From: Acidobacteriota bacterium
Lineage (GTDB): Bacteria; Pseudomonadota; Alphaproteobacteria; Acetobacterales; Acetobacteraceae
Direction of reading: 5' to 3'
Length of the DNA stretch: 35,854 nt
Assembly (NCBI GenBank): GCA_903970435.1
Contig: CAJCIS010000270.1
Span: 1-35,854 of the forward strand
Positions 1 through 8,185 of this stretch are shown here, piece after piece. The notes beneath the pieces are model-generated. The model saw nothing but the letters and a program-made list of their open reading frames with translations. It did no database searches and was not told the origin of the DNA. Positions within the stretch are counted from its first letter, which is position 1. Every line of letters begins with the position of its first letter. The position numbers were made by a program, and so were the translations under genes.

Positions 1-15
1 ACGCTCTTCCGATCT
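1..15 (+). other. Illumina adapter remnant at contig end
   Basis: The first 15 bases, ACGCTCTTCCGATCT, are identical to the 3' end of the Illumina TruSeq universal adapter (established knowledge of that adapter). Genomic sequence appears to start at base 16. The residues these bases would add to the first protein should be ignored. Confidence 0.93.
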
Positions 16-17
16 GC

Positions 18-518
18 CTCTACGGCCTGCGTGAAAGCGCGTTGCTCGCAAACGGTTACAGCATCCTCTCGCAATCGCGCGACATCGGTCCCGATATATT
101 TCTTCGGCAAGGCCGTGCGCTGCAGCTATTTTTCCAGGGCCATCCTGAATATCGCGCGGCCACCCTAATGAACGAATATCGCCGCGATGTGATCAGATTT
201 CTGAACGGAGAACGAGACACATATCCTGCCATTCCCGTTGGTCAGTGTGACGCGGCCGTTGCTTCGGAATTGACCAGGATCGCAGATCGCGCAAAGCGGA
301 TGCGCAGTCGCGACACGCTGGAGGCGTTCGATGCCATCGCAGCCGAAACATCGCCGGAGGAGTGCTGGGCGCGGGAGGCCCGTCGGATCTATAATAACTG
401 GCTCTCCTATGTTTCCGACCGGAGGGTCGGTTCCTCATCGCAAGTTCAATTTGCCAGGGCGGCCACGGAGCCCTCCACATTTGCTTCGCGAAATGTGCCA
501 TTGACGCAAGCCGGTTAA
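18..518 (+). CDS. metA: Homoserine O-succinyltransferase family protein, C-terminal part (5' truncated)
   Basis: The frame is open to the left edge, so the N-terminal half, including the catalytic Cys, is missing. What remains carries the family signature FFQGHPEY, where the His and Glu belong to the catalytic site, followed by the EYRRDV segment and a terminal YNNWLSYV motif. These are typical of the PF04204 (MetA/HTS) family, which acylates the homoserine hydroxyl in methionine synthesis. Whether the acyl donor is succinyl- or acetyl-CoA cannot be told without the missing half. The region after the GHPEY motif is long, as in alphaproteobacterial members. A GNAT-like gene follows after 8 nt and may be co-transcribed. 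The first in-frame codons overlap adapter sequence, so the CDS is given from base 18. Confidence 0.85.
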   Translation, partial: LYGLRESALLANGYSILSQSRDIGPDIFLRQGRALQLFFQGHPEYRAATLMNEYRRDVIRFLNGERDTYPAIPVGQCDAAVASELTRIADRAKRMRSRDTLEAFDAIAAETSPEECWAREARRIYNNWLSYVSDRRVGSSSQVQFARAATEPSTFASRNVPLTQAG

Positions 519-526
519 ACAAAACG

Positions 527-1573
527 ATGTCGCAATCGGTTGATGAGCTTGGCTGGAATCTACATTCTGTCCCGCCAATTTCCGAGTCCGCCGCCGCGGC
601 TGCCGGCGGGCTCAGTTGCAACAATGCCTGTGCCCGTCAGAATGAACTGGCGCCGCGAACCGTTACCGGTCTTGATCGACAGCCTTCATCTGCCGTGATC
701 AAACTGAATGCAAATCGCGTCCGACGGCGCCCAATTGACCAAGGCGATCTTGATGCGGTCGCACGCGTCCTCCATGCGGGATTTCCCCGTAAGTCTTCGG
801 CATGCTTCCGGGCCGCCTTGCAACTCTTGGCGTCCCGTTCTAACCCGGAAAGATTCCCAAGGTTTGGTTTTGTTCTCGAAGCGGGAACCGATATCGTTGG
901 TGTGCTGCTTACAATCTTTTCCCATGTTTCGGAAGGATCTGATGAGTCGATCCGATGTAACATGTCCTGCTGGTACGTTTCGCCACTATTTCGTATGTTT
1001 GCGCCAATGCTGCTTCTGGGCATCACCCGTGATCCGGCAGTGACCCTGGTCAATATCTCGCCCGCATCTCTTACCGTGCCGACCATTGAGGCGCAGGGAT
1101 TTACCCGATACAGCATCGGCGCCTTTGCCGGAGTGCCTGCTTTCGCCGGGCGTTCGGGCAAACTGAGAATTTGTTATGTTTCTCAAATGTCGAGCGGCGG
1201 TGCTGGATTGGCGCCCCACGAGCTCGCAATGTTGCAGGATCACGAAGGCTACGGCTGCATTAGCCTGGTTTGCACAAGTGATGCAGGATCATTCCCGCTC
1301 ATATTTCGACGCTGCATTTTCCGGCGGTTTCCCGTTCCATGTGCGCGCCTCATCTATGCGAGGGATCTCGAAGACATCAGCAAATTTGCCGGTCCCATCG
1401 GGAGATTTCTCGCCCTTCGAGGAATGGTCTGGATTTGCGTCGCCGCCCCCGCTCCGCTACGCAACATGCCGGGAAGATTTATCGGTACAAAATTTCCCCT
1501 GTATTTCAAAGGACCGGTCCGGCCTCGGCCCGGCGACCTGGCATATACCGAGGCAGCCTTGCTAGGCTTCTGA
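527..1573 (+). CDS. GNAT-like acyl-CoA acyltransferase domain protein
   Basis: This is a 348-residue soluble protein starting with ATG 8 nt after the homoserine acyltransferase stop. Residues around 65-200 resemble a GNAT fold: an opening segment RRRPIDQGDLDAVARVLHAGF, a central strand GFVLEAGTDIVGVLLTI, then CNMSCWYVSP and a late IEAQGFTRY element. Together these suggest an N- or O-acyltransferase using acyl-CoA. The first 60 residues are Ala/Ser-rich and not conserved-looking, so a later start is possible, and no clear Shine-Dalgarno sequence precedes the ATG. The C-terminal 150 residues are not recognised. Its position between an acyl-transfer amino-acid enzyme and polysaccharide genes would fit sugar or amino-acid acylation, but that is inference only. 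Confidence 0.6.
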   Translation: MSQSVDELGWNLHSVPPISESAAAAAGGLSCNNACARQNELAPRTVTGLDRQPSSAVIKLNANRVRRRPIDQGDLDAVARVLHAGFPRKSSACFRAALQLLASRSNPERFPRFGFVLEAGTDIVGVLLTIFSHVSEGSDESIRCNMSCWYVSPLFRMFAPMLLLGITRDPAVTLVNISPASLTVPTIEAQGFTRYSIGAFAGVPAFAGRSGKLRICYVSQMSSGGAGLAPHELAMLQDHEGYGCISLVCTSDAGSFPLIFRRCIFRRFPVPCARLIYARDLEDISKFAGPIGRFLALRGMVWICVAAPAPLRNMPGRFIGTKFPLYFKGPVRPRPGDLAYTEAALLGF

Positions 1574-1595
1574 GTCGTTTAGGCGTGTGAACTCC

Positions 1596-2759
1596 TTAAA
1601 GCCCTCGGTGCGCCTGCAAAATTCGATCCGGCCTGCCAATTTCGCCGCGCAACCCGGCCAGCACCCCCCGGCCGCCTGCAAACATGTTGCCAACCGATCC
1701 ACTTGCAAAATAGACAGCCAAATGAACGAGTTGCATCAGCGTGGCCCACGCAAGCCACTTGCCATGCCTGGCACGGACAAACAGGATCCGATTGCGAAAT
1801 TCCAAATAGACCGACAGGCGGGATTTTCCCGCGCGGTAATTGGCACTCCCGATTGTCGTGCCCCCCTTGTGCGGTACGACCGACCTGTGCGCGTAGCCTA
1901 CTGCGCCCACGGTCTTGGCACGGCATCCCCAATCAAGATCCTCGAAATAGAGAAAATACCGCTCATCCATCAGGCCAATGCGTTCAATCAGATCCCGCGT
2001 CACATACATGGACGCACCGGACGGCGCATCCAACAACGGTTCAATAAGATCGGGATCAACTTCGTTGTCGGTTGGCGGATCGCCAATACCAATTGCCGCT
2101 GTACTCGCGGTCAATTTGCTCCATTTCAGGCCCCGACAGCAAAAAACCGCCGCCTCAGCCGGCGCCGTTATACGGCTGCCAACCATGCCTTTACGCCGCT
2201 TAGCTGCATAGTCGGCGAGTTCGCAAAGCGCCGACGGTGTCGGCTCGGTGTCAGGATTTAGAATCCAAGCCGCATCCCAGCCAGGCATCATTAGCAATGG
2301 ACGCAAGCAGGCATTGATCGCGCCGGCGTAGCCAAGGTTCTCCCGCATACGCACCACGTGCACATGCGTTTGGGTTCCCGCATCTTCCCGAGACAGGTTG
2401 AATGTCTGTCCCTCTAAATCAGGAAACAATTGCGTAAGCAGGCGCGCATCGGAAAGTACCTGGCATGGGCTGCCTGGTGCCATCAATGCCGCGTTCAACG
2501 CAGCGACACCGCCATTACCGCCGTTCTCCGCAATGAACACGTCAAACGAGGGCGAGGTGCGTAGCCTGGCCAGCGCGCGCAAACACCCCACAATATCGTC
2601 TGCGTTATGAAATCCAACAACGATAACAGCGACGCTCTTCAATCCCGTCTCGACCGACCCGGCAGAAACGTGCTGATTCGCAGGCCCTGGCAAAATGGCC
2701 TCCGGTTCAACCACGTCAAACGAAAGCGTGTCACGCTCGTCGCCAAAGATGTCAGTCAT
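1596..2759 (-). CDS. Glycosyltransferase family 2
   Basis: The protein has 387 residues. The GT2 nucleotide-binding start is at about residues 43-75 (SVAVIVVGFHNADDIVGCLRAL), followed by ENGG, NLGYAGAINACL and the DxD-like ILNPDTEPTP. A later GASMYVTRDLIERIGLMDERYFLYFEDLDWGCRAK segment is typical of rhamnosyltransferase-like GT2 enzymes; its acidic EDLDW supplies the catalytic base region. A hydrophobic stretch near residue 345 may be a membrane-associated helix. The enzyme would transfer a sugar from a nucleotide sugar to a lipid-linked glycan at the inner face of the cytoplasmic membrane. It converges on the GNAT-like gene with 22 bp between stop codons, and a polysaccharide deacetylase gene lies upstream on the same strand. 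The sugar specificity cannot be told. Confidence 0.88.
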   Translation of the reverse strand: MTDIFGDERDTLSFDVVEPEAILPGPANQHVSAGSVETGLKSVAVIVVGFHNADDIVGCLRALARLRTSPSFDVFIAENGGNGGVAALNAALMAPGSPCQVLSDARLLTQLFPDLEGQTFNLSREDAGTQTHVHVVRMRENLGYAGAINACLRPLLMMPGWDAAWILNPDTEPTPSALCELADYAAKRRKGMVGSRITAPAEAAVFCCRGLKWSKLTASTAAIGIGDPPTDNEVDPDLIEPLLDAPSGASMYVTRDLIERIGLMDERYFLYFEDLDWGCRAKTVGAVGYAHRSVVPHKGGTTIGSANYRAGKSRLSVYLEFRNRILFVRARHGKWLAWATLMQLVHLAVYFASGSVGNMFAGGRGVLAGLRGEIGRPDRILQAHRGL

Positions 2760-2840
2760 TTGTCAAGCGGCAAGGGACCGCCGCCCTCGGCGTTTGCGGG
2801 CGCCACCTGGTCATATACAAATCCGCAAGCGAGAATTTGC

Positions 2841-3743
2841 TCAATGAAATCGGTCCCGAAGAGTACGCAAACGTGGCAGGATGTGGATAGAGACAGGCAG
2901 CAGCTCAGGCCTTACGTTGCCGGGGGCCACGCGATAATAAACGTCGTTTGCCGGCATCGAATAATTGCTACGGCCATGCACCAAGAATATTGCAGTATGA
3001 CCACTCGAACGGGCCGTATCAAGGGCCGCCGCTGTCGCATCCGCCTCATGGCCATAGGGTATTGCAAGGTAAGTCACGGACTGCCCGGTCAAATGCTCCA
3101 GCATCTCCCGGCTGACGCGGATTTCGGTATCAAGCTCCGCCGGCGACAATGCGCGAAAGAAAGTATGCGTCAGTGAGTGGTTTCCCGCACCTATGCGGTA
3201 ATGGCGCAGCCGCTGAAGATCCGCAGTTTCGATGAACATGTTCGACTGGCGCCGCAGATCGCTCTCCGTTTGCCCCAGTCGCTTGCAAACCTGCGTCTTC
3301 AACTCTTGGATATGTGCATAGGACAGGGTCGGAAGGTGAGCCGATATCAAATCCGCCGCCGAAGCACCTGTCCAACGCGGCACGCCGAGCAGCCCCGCTA
3401 CGGCCACGCCGCCGAGCTGAACCACTGCCAAAGACAACAAGTTATCCAGCGGCAGCGTCTCAGCCGCCACACTCTCGGGATTGATGAACCAAATCGACTG
3501 AGCATTGAACTCCCGCAGAATGGGACCACCCACCTCCAAGACCGATTTGTACACGTCATCAAACGTGATCAGAAGGGGTCGCTTGGGTAACGGGTCGCTC
3601 GTAAGGTCATCCGGTCCGATCAGATCAAAATTCCTTGCGAAATACTGCACGTGCCGCCGAAATATGTCAGGATCGGTAGTGACGTTGATTTGATCTGTAA
3701 GGGGGCTCCGCGCAGTGGAAAGATCGTGATACACTACGATCAT
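2841..3743 (-). CDS. NodB-type polysaccharide deacetylase
   Basis: The protein starts MIVVYHDLS, the usual opening beta strand of the NodB/CE4 fold, and carries TFDD (catalytic base and metal Asp) about 60 residues in. An HSLTH zinc-binding motif lies near residue 190 and a late IPYG motif follows. CE4 enzymes remove N- or O-acetyl groups from glycans, so this one probably edits the polysaccharide of this locus. The TFDD and HSLTH motifs are separated by about 130 residues, so an insertion sits between them. The frame stays open upstream to base 4160, and starts at 3965 or 3950 are possible. The added residues look low-complexity and unconserved, so the ATG at 3743 was chosen. There is no good ribosome-binding site at any of them. 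Confidence 0.8.
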   Translation of the reverse strand: MIVVYHDLSTARSPLTDQINVTTDPDIFRRHVQYFARNFDLIGPDDLTSDPLPKRPLLITFDDVYKSVLEVGGPILREFNAQSIWFINPESVAAETLPLDNLLSLAVVQLGGVAVAGLLGVPRWTGASAADLISAHLPTLSYAHIQELKTQVCKRLGQTESDLRRQSNMFIETADLQRLRHYRIGAGNHSLTHTFFRALSPAELDTEIRVSREMLEHLTGQSVTYLAIPYGHEADATAAALDTARSSGHTAIFLVHGRSNYSMPANDVYYRVAPGNVRPELLPVSIHILPRLRTLRDRFH

Positions 3744-4540
3744 CGGGGCATGGCGGCCGCGCGACCATTGGCGCACAGTCCCATCGCCCACCTGCGGCGC
3801 AGATTGACCGCGCCTAATTATCGGTGCGGCGCCACCCACACGGAGAAGCGCCGCCGGTGCCTCCGGCGTGGGCGAGGCGCCGCACCAGGCCCCCTCGCCA
3901 CTGCGGAAACCCTCATTAACGACGGCAATCGTTCCAGCTAAGTCGGTCATGATGCCTGCGATCATGTAAGCAAATGTCGTCCACGCGCGAAACAGAGCCG
4001 GCGAAAACGTCGTATCGACACGATTCGCTGCCGTTTCACGAACTGTCAATGCACAATTTTGGGATGTAGGTCGCTGCACACCCACAATCCGGTAACAATA
4101 CTCGGTCAGGATACCCCACGTCAAGCGCTGGTGTCTCCCACCTGCGCGTGCCGCCCGCATTCCTCTTCGCTGACCTTACGCCTGGCCTCACAAACCGCGC
4201 TCTCTTTTGCGGGCCGACGACGCGCGGCTTGCCGAGGTTTTCCGACCGGCATATCACGCGTCCATTTTCGCCCGGCATCGGGTGCAGAAAATAGCCGGCG
4301 CCGCAACGCCTATATGCTTGCGCGTGAGGGAGAACCAGGGCGGCTGGATAAACGAGGTCTGGCACGGCCGACTTAATGTCTTTATAGTGGACGCTACCAA
4401 TTTGAACGTTTGATCATGCTGTTCGTTGCACCCAATTTCACACTTTCCTTGCGAAAGGAAACTTTGCGGCGTGGGCCGTCAAACGACAACCCGGGAACCC
4501 GGCATTCCTCGGCGCGTCACACAACATAGCGCCTGCAATC
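3744..4540. other. Intergenic region between divergent deacetylase and polymerase genes
   Basis: This stretch separates two divergent genes and should hold both promoters. The minus-strand frame of the deacetylase stays open to 4160 and may extend the protein. A short perfect hairpin, TTTCCTT-GCGA-AAGGAAA, lies at 4444-4461, about 80 nt before the polymerase ATG. It has no T-tract and could be a protein-binding or leader structure. No convincing -35/-10 pair or further gene was seen. Confidence 0.4.
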
Positions 4541-5884
4541 ATGTCGGCTCATCTCTACACCCCGCTCGCTACTAATCCGCCGCGCGGAACCACGCTGGTT
4601 CGTCGCGCGTCGGCACCACTCTTGCCCTGTCTGTTCGTCTTGACGGCGATGCTTCCCCAAGGCCTCAACATAAGGCCAGGGGGATTGCTGTTCACGACAC
4701 CGCGGATCGTAATCATTTTATCGATGCCGATAATCATCACACGATTGTTACGCGGCATTTCGAGGTCCGGTTTCCGGCTCGGCATGACGGACATAATTGT
4801 TATTCTTGCCGCCTTCTGGATGTTCTTGGCGGTTTCGATGACGCAGGGCATCGCGCGGGCCGCGGTCGGATCCTCCACGATGATACTTGAGCTTTGCGGT
4901 GGCTATTGCCTCATCCGCACCAGCTTACGCCGACCGGGCGAGGCGGTCGCGGTTGCCCGCTTTCTGGCGTACGTTATGGCAGCGGACGGCGTTGTCTCCA
5001 TTCTGGATGTGGTAACCCGGCACGCCTTCTTGATCGACCTCGCGGATTCACTGACGGGCTATGTGCAAGATTGGCAATTAGACTATCGAAACGGACGCAT
5101 GCGAGCGCTCGGAATGCAGGAGCATCCGATCCTGCTCGGATGCGTTTGCACCTTCGGCGCGCTTCTCTCCCTGCTGATAATGAAGGGTGCGAAGCGGGCC
5201 CTCGTTTTCGCCGGTTGCCTGATCGGTGTGATAACTTCAAACTCCTCCGCGCCAATCACGGGGTTTGCATTGGGGTGTGGATTGCTCGCTTACCATCATC
5301 TCACGGCGCGCATTGCCCGTCGGTGGCAGTTGTTGATGTTGTCGAGCGGAACGCTGATAACGCTGTTTATCTTGATCCATCCCAACCCCTTTGGGTCTTT
5401 GATTCAGCATACTGCGGCGGTGCCGCAAGATGGCTACTATCGTTTAATGATCTGGTCCATCGTCGGCCCGCTCGTGCTGGCAAGCCCCATTTTTGGAATT
5501 GGGTTAGAAAGCGACTTCGCCGCGCGATTTCATGTCGGCAATACAATCGATTGCTTTTGGCTCTGTTCGGCTGTGCAGTTTGGCATCGTCGGCTCCGCCT
5601 TGTTTGCTCTAATGCTGATCGGCGCATGCGAACGACCCGTAAAGCGGCAGGGCGCCATGACTGACGAGGACGTTCAGCTTGGGCGGGCGCTCGGTATCAT
5701 TATATTTCTTTACTTCTTTATCGGGGCCACCGTGCATTTCTGGGGAACGGCCTGGATGCTGATGGGTGTATTCGCGGCCATGCGCGTGCACCTTGGCGAA
5801 ATGTCCGCCGATCGTGAGGTTGTGTCCGGGGATCTGTCCCACGCAACGACTCTGCGGCGGCACGCCTCTAAATTTGCTCGTTGA
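4541..5884 (+). CDS. O-antigen ligase/polymerase-like membrane protein (Wzy-type)
   Basis: This 447-residue protein has roughly ten hydrophobic segments, among them ones near residues 26-42, 53-70, 82-100, 197-215, 219-238, 260-280, 308-325, 338-352 and 385-415. A large periplasmic-type loop, residues about 155-195 (VTRHAFLIDLADSLTGYVQDWQLDYRNGRMRALGMQEHPI), carries an Arg-rich stretch. The phrase RMRALGMQEHPILLG and the later GYYRLMIWSIVGPLV and FGIGL are the usual signature of the Wzy_C/O-antigen ligase superfamily. It would polymerise or ligate lipid-linked repeat units on the periplasmic side of the inner membrane. Gene neighbours (flippase, glycosyltransferases, Wza) support this. Polymerase versus ligase cannot be decided by eye. 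Confidence 0.8.
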   Translation: MSAHLYTPLATNPPRGTTLVRRASAPLLPCLFVLTAMLPQGLNIRPGGLLFTTPRIVIILSMPIIITRLLRGISRSGFRLGMTDIIVILAAFWMFLAVSMTQGIARAAVGSSTMILELCGGYCLIRTSLRRPGEAVAVARFLAYVMAADGVVSILDVVTRHAFLIDLADSLTGYVQDWQLDYRNGRMRALGMQEHPILLGCVCTFGALLSLLIMKGAKRALVFAGCLIGVITSNSSAPITGFALGCGLLAYHHLTARIARRWQLLMLSSGTLITLFILIHPNPFGSLIQHTAAVPQDGYYRLMIWSIVGPLVLASPIFGIGLESDFAARFHVGNTIDCFWLCSAVQFGIVGSALFALMLIGACERPVKRQGAMTDEDVQLGRALGIIIFLYFFIGATVHFWGTAWMLMGVFAAMRVHLGEMSADREVVSGDLSHATTLRRHASKFAR

Positions 5885-5968
5885 AATAAACAGGCGAGAT
5901 GCGATCGACATCCAGGAAGGCTACAATCGCGGCCGACTGCACGCCGCCGGCGCTCCGAACCCGAGATC

Positions 5969-6667
5969 TCAATGCCCCGGGCTACTCACAACTACAAATT
6001 GCGGGTAGACCATATCCGAAAAGGCGCGCGGCGCCAGTGTAAAAAGCATTCGATAGTGAAGCTTCAAGGGTGGCGCGTTTATGCCCACCATTTCGGTTAC
6101 CGCAAATCCGTTCTCGGCAAGAAGTCGGGCCGCACTCTTCTGCGTAAAGAAACGCAAGTGGGTGCGGTCCAGTACGCCAAAATCCTGGTAGTGCCAGTCT
6201 CCGCGAAACAGCAGGTCGCGCACATTCAGATAGAACCTCACGTTCGGCAATGAAAGGACCAGCCTTCCATTTGGCTTGACGATTCTGATGATTGTCTTCA
6301 GGACGGGTTCGCTGCAAGGCAGGTGTTCCAGGACATCGTTCATGGTAACGACATCAAAATAGTGTGTCGGAAGATCAGCAATGTCTTCAATTGGCCTTGC
6401 CAAAATCTTGTCGTTGCGTTGGGCCGCGACGGCAGCCGCGCTAGCAACGGGCTCAACGCCCCACACCTCACAACCTGGCAAGCGGCGCTTCACCGCCTCT
6501 CCGAAGCGCCCCTCGCCGCATCCAATGTCGATGAGAGATTGCGTCGATAAAGGAATGAATGGCAAAATTTCCGGGCGAGACTGACCGTAGTATTCATCTG
6601 GCGCGTCCATGGTAATCCTCGTGCGAGCCTCAACTGCCATTTTCGCTCTGTTCTCGCCATGATACAT
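5969..6667 (-). CDS. Class I SAM-dependent methyltransferase
   Basis: The protein has 232 residues. The SAM-binding motif I is DIGCGEGRFGE (residues about 47-57), and the acidic end of strand 2 is VWGVEP. Motif post-II is FDVVTMNDVLEHLP (residues about 103-116) and the later LVLSLPNVRF is usual in Methyltransf_11/23 enzymes. A GVLDRTHLRFFT segment is frequent in methyltransferases of polysaccharide loci. It probably methylates a sugar, or caps the growing chain, in the cytoplasm. An AGG lies four bases before the chosen ATG at 6667; internal ATGs at 6640 and 6610 are alternatives. The WsaF-like glycosyltransferase gene lies 68 bp upstream on the same strand. Confidence 0.87.
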   Translation of the reverse strand: MYHGENRAKMAVEARTRITMDAPDEYYGQSRPEILPFIPLSTQSLIDIGCGEGRFGEAVKRRLPGCEVWGVEPVASAAAVAAQRNDKILARPIEDIADLPTHYFDVVTMNDVLEHLPCSEPVLKTIIRIVKPNGRLVLSLPNVRFYLNVRDLLFRGDWHYQDFGVLDRTHLRFFTQKSAARLLAENGFAVTEMVGINAPPLKLHYRMLFTLAPRAFSDMVYPQFVVVSSPGH

Positions 6668-6735
6668 TTTACCTATCTATCACACAACCCTGACATTTTG
6701 AAGCGCCCAGCGCCATGCTGGAATTTCGAACGATA

Positions 6736-8004
6736 TCAGTCGCGCATCCAAACCTCGCGCAACAAGGCGCCGGCCAGTTCGTCGAGGAATTTGAACGGAC
6801 CGGGTTCAATGAATGTTGCGCGGCAGCTACATGCAAGCCAGCCGGCTTCCGGCTCGGCTTCGAAGTCTCCGCAAACCTGCGCCAATGCGTCGGCCACGGT
6901 ATCGCACAGCACGTCATCAATAGACACTATGTTTGTATGGCTTCTAGACAAATTCTTATTGGCATATGTGTTTGTAACGGTTCTCAGGCCGAAATGCGCC
7001 ATCTCCAGCGGAGGATAACTCGGGTGCGGCGATGCCATGAGAGAAAGACCAGCAGCCGTGGTACGCAATAATTCACCGTACGCCTCCAGCGACAATTTAC
7101 CCAAGGATCGCATGGCGCGGCCGCGTGCGAGCGGCATTGGCTTGTGCGGAAGTCCGGCGGATACCACCTCCCAGTCAGAAAATTGCGGGTAATTTCGCGC
7201 CCATTGCCGCAGCCCCTTCTCCACCGCCGGATAGCAGTTCCGATCGACAAAGGGTCGTCCATACACCAATATTCGTTTCTGCTTGACAGGAGTTTCGCCA
7301 TCCAGGTACGGTCGAAGGCGGCTGGACAATTTCGGTTCAAACACGAAGGCGCGCTCTACATCATGCTGTTGAGCCTTGAAGAATTCATAAAGCTCGCCGC
7401 TATTGAACACACCCCAGCACGGCCACCGCGGTTCAAACGCCGCCCGCGCCATCATGTGCGTGGACGACATGGGATAGAACAGCGGCTCGTATTCCTGTAT
7501 GATGTAAAGCAAGGGCTTTCGCGTGCCGCCGAAGGTTCGGGTCTGCTCACGTAGAAGCGAACGAATATTGAGTGTTGTCCACCAATTGAAGCTGTAAAAC
7601 ACGTCGCTGGCGCGTACGCCAATCTCCGGAACCCAGCGGGACCTGGGAACAATCTCGATGGAGGCGGCGTCAACCCCGGCATCCCGCGCGCACTTTTGCA
7701 GAACGCTGGTGTCGTCGGCCCGATCGAAATCATCCAGCAATATGCGTAAATCTGCGCCCGTTCGCTTGCCGATTTCAAGAAAGATGTCGATGCCCGTGAC
7801 GACACCGCCAAACGCGGTCCTCGGTGAAATGCTTGGAATAACTAACGATAAACGCGGCCGCGTCTGCTGATCCGGCGCAAACGCGTAATCGTGCAACACG
7901 ATGTCTTCGAGCGGCGGGGCCGACAATTTCGTTCGCGCACTCACCAGTGCGTCACGGACAAAGCCGGGCATCGCGCGCTTTACGCGTTCACGGATCCGGG
8001 GCAC
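6736..8004 (-). CDS. WsaF-like glycosyltransferase (GT4-type, GT-B fold)
   Basis: The 422-residue protein opens after about 50 residues with RLSLVIPSISPRTAFGGVVTGIDIFLEI, a glycine-rich N-terminal loop of GT-B enzymes. The C-terminal domain includes RILVYGRPFVDRNCYPAVEKGLRQW and AAGLSLMASPHPSYPPLEMAHFGLRTVTN; the latter is the donor-binding Ex7-type region of GT4 enzymes. The overall pattern is that of the S-layer rhamnosyltransferase WsaF family, so a rhamnosyltransferase role is possible but not shown. The start codon is GTG and the first 12 residues are basic (RIRERVKRAMPGF). Upstream, within the inverted-repeat element, a weak minus-strand promoter-like pair (TTGATG at 8130-8135, GATAAA at 8107-8112, 17 bp apart) could drive it. 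Confidence 0.83.
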   Translation of the reverse strand: MPRIRERVKRAMPGFVRDALVSARTKLSAPPLEDIVLHDYAFAPDQQTRPRLSLVIPSISPRTAFGGVVTGIDIFLEIGKRTGADLRILLDDFDRADDTSVLQKCARDAGVDAASIEIVPRSRWVPEIGVRASDVFYSFNWWTTLNIRSLLREQTRTFGGTRKPLLYIIQEYEPLFYPMSSTHMMARAAFEPRWPCWGVFNSGELYEFFKAQQHDVERAFVFEPKLSSRLRPYLDGETPVKQKRILVYGRPFVDRNCYPAVEKGLRQWARNYPQFSDWEVVSAGLPHKPMPLARGRAMRSLGKLSLEAYGELLRTTAAGLSLMASPHPSYPPLEMAHFGLRTVTNTYANKNLSRSHTNIVSIDDVLCDTVADALAQVCGDFEAEPEAGWLACSCRATFIEPGPFKFLDELAGALLREVWMRD

Positions 8005-8032
8005 GGTTCAACGTCTCAGAGGCAATAAGCAC

Positions 8033-8185
8033 AGAAGAAAGCATGTTCTTTTCTGAAGAAAAGAACCAAAAGACTTTTCCCCCTGCGCCTGCGCAAATAT
8101 TGGAACTTTATCGAAATAGGTAGGTCCAGCATCAAAGGCAAAAGTCTTTTGGTTCTTTTCTTCAGAAAAGAACATGCTTTCTTCT
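8033..8185. repeat. 153-bp element with perfect 46-bp terminal inverted repeats
   Basis: Bases 8033-8078 and 8140-8185 are exact reverse complements over 46 bp, around a 61-bp interior. Each arm contains one copy of the dispersed double-hairpin repeat (8045-8078 and 8140-8173), here in the variant with a CTGAAG hairpin tip. The right arm overlaps the 3' end of the flippase gene: the stop codon TGA at 8164-8162 is the hairpin loop itself. No clear target-site duplication flanks the element. It may be a MITE-like unit or two facing terminators. Confidence 0.85.

Noticed and set aside
3744-4160. N-terminal extension of the polysaccharide deacetylase
   Set aside because: The residues show no conservation-like pattern, signal peptide or domain, and the NodB fold starts at MIVVYHD. 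The start remains uncertain.
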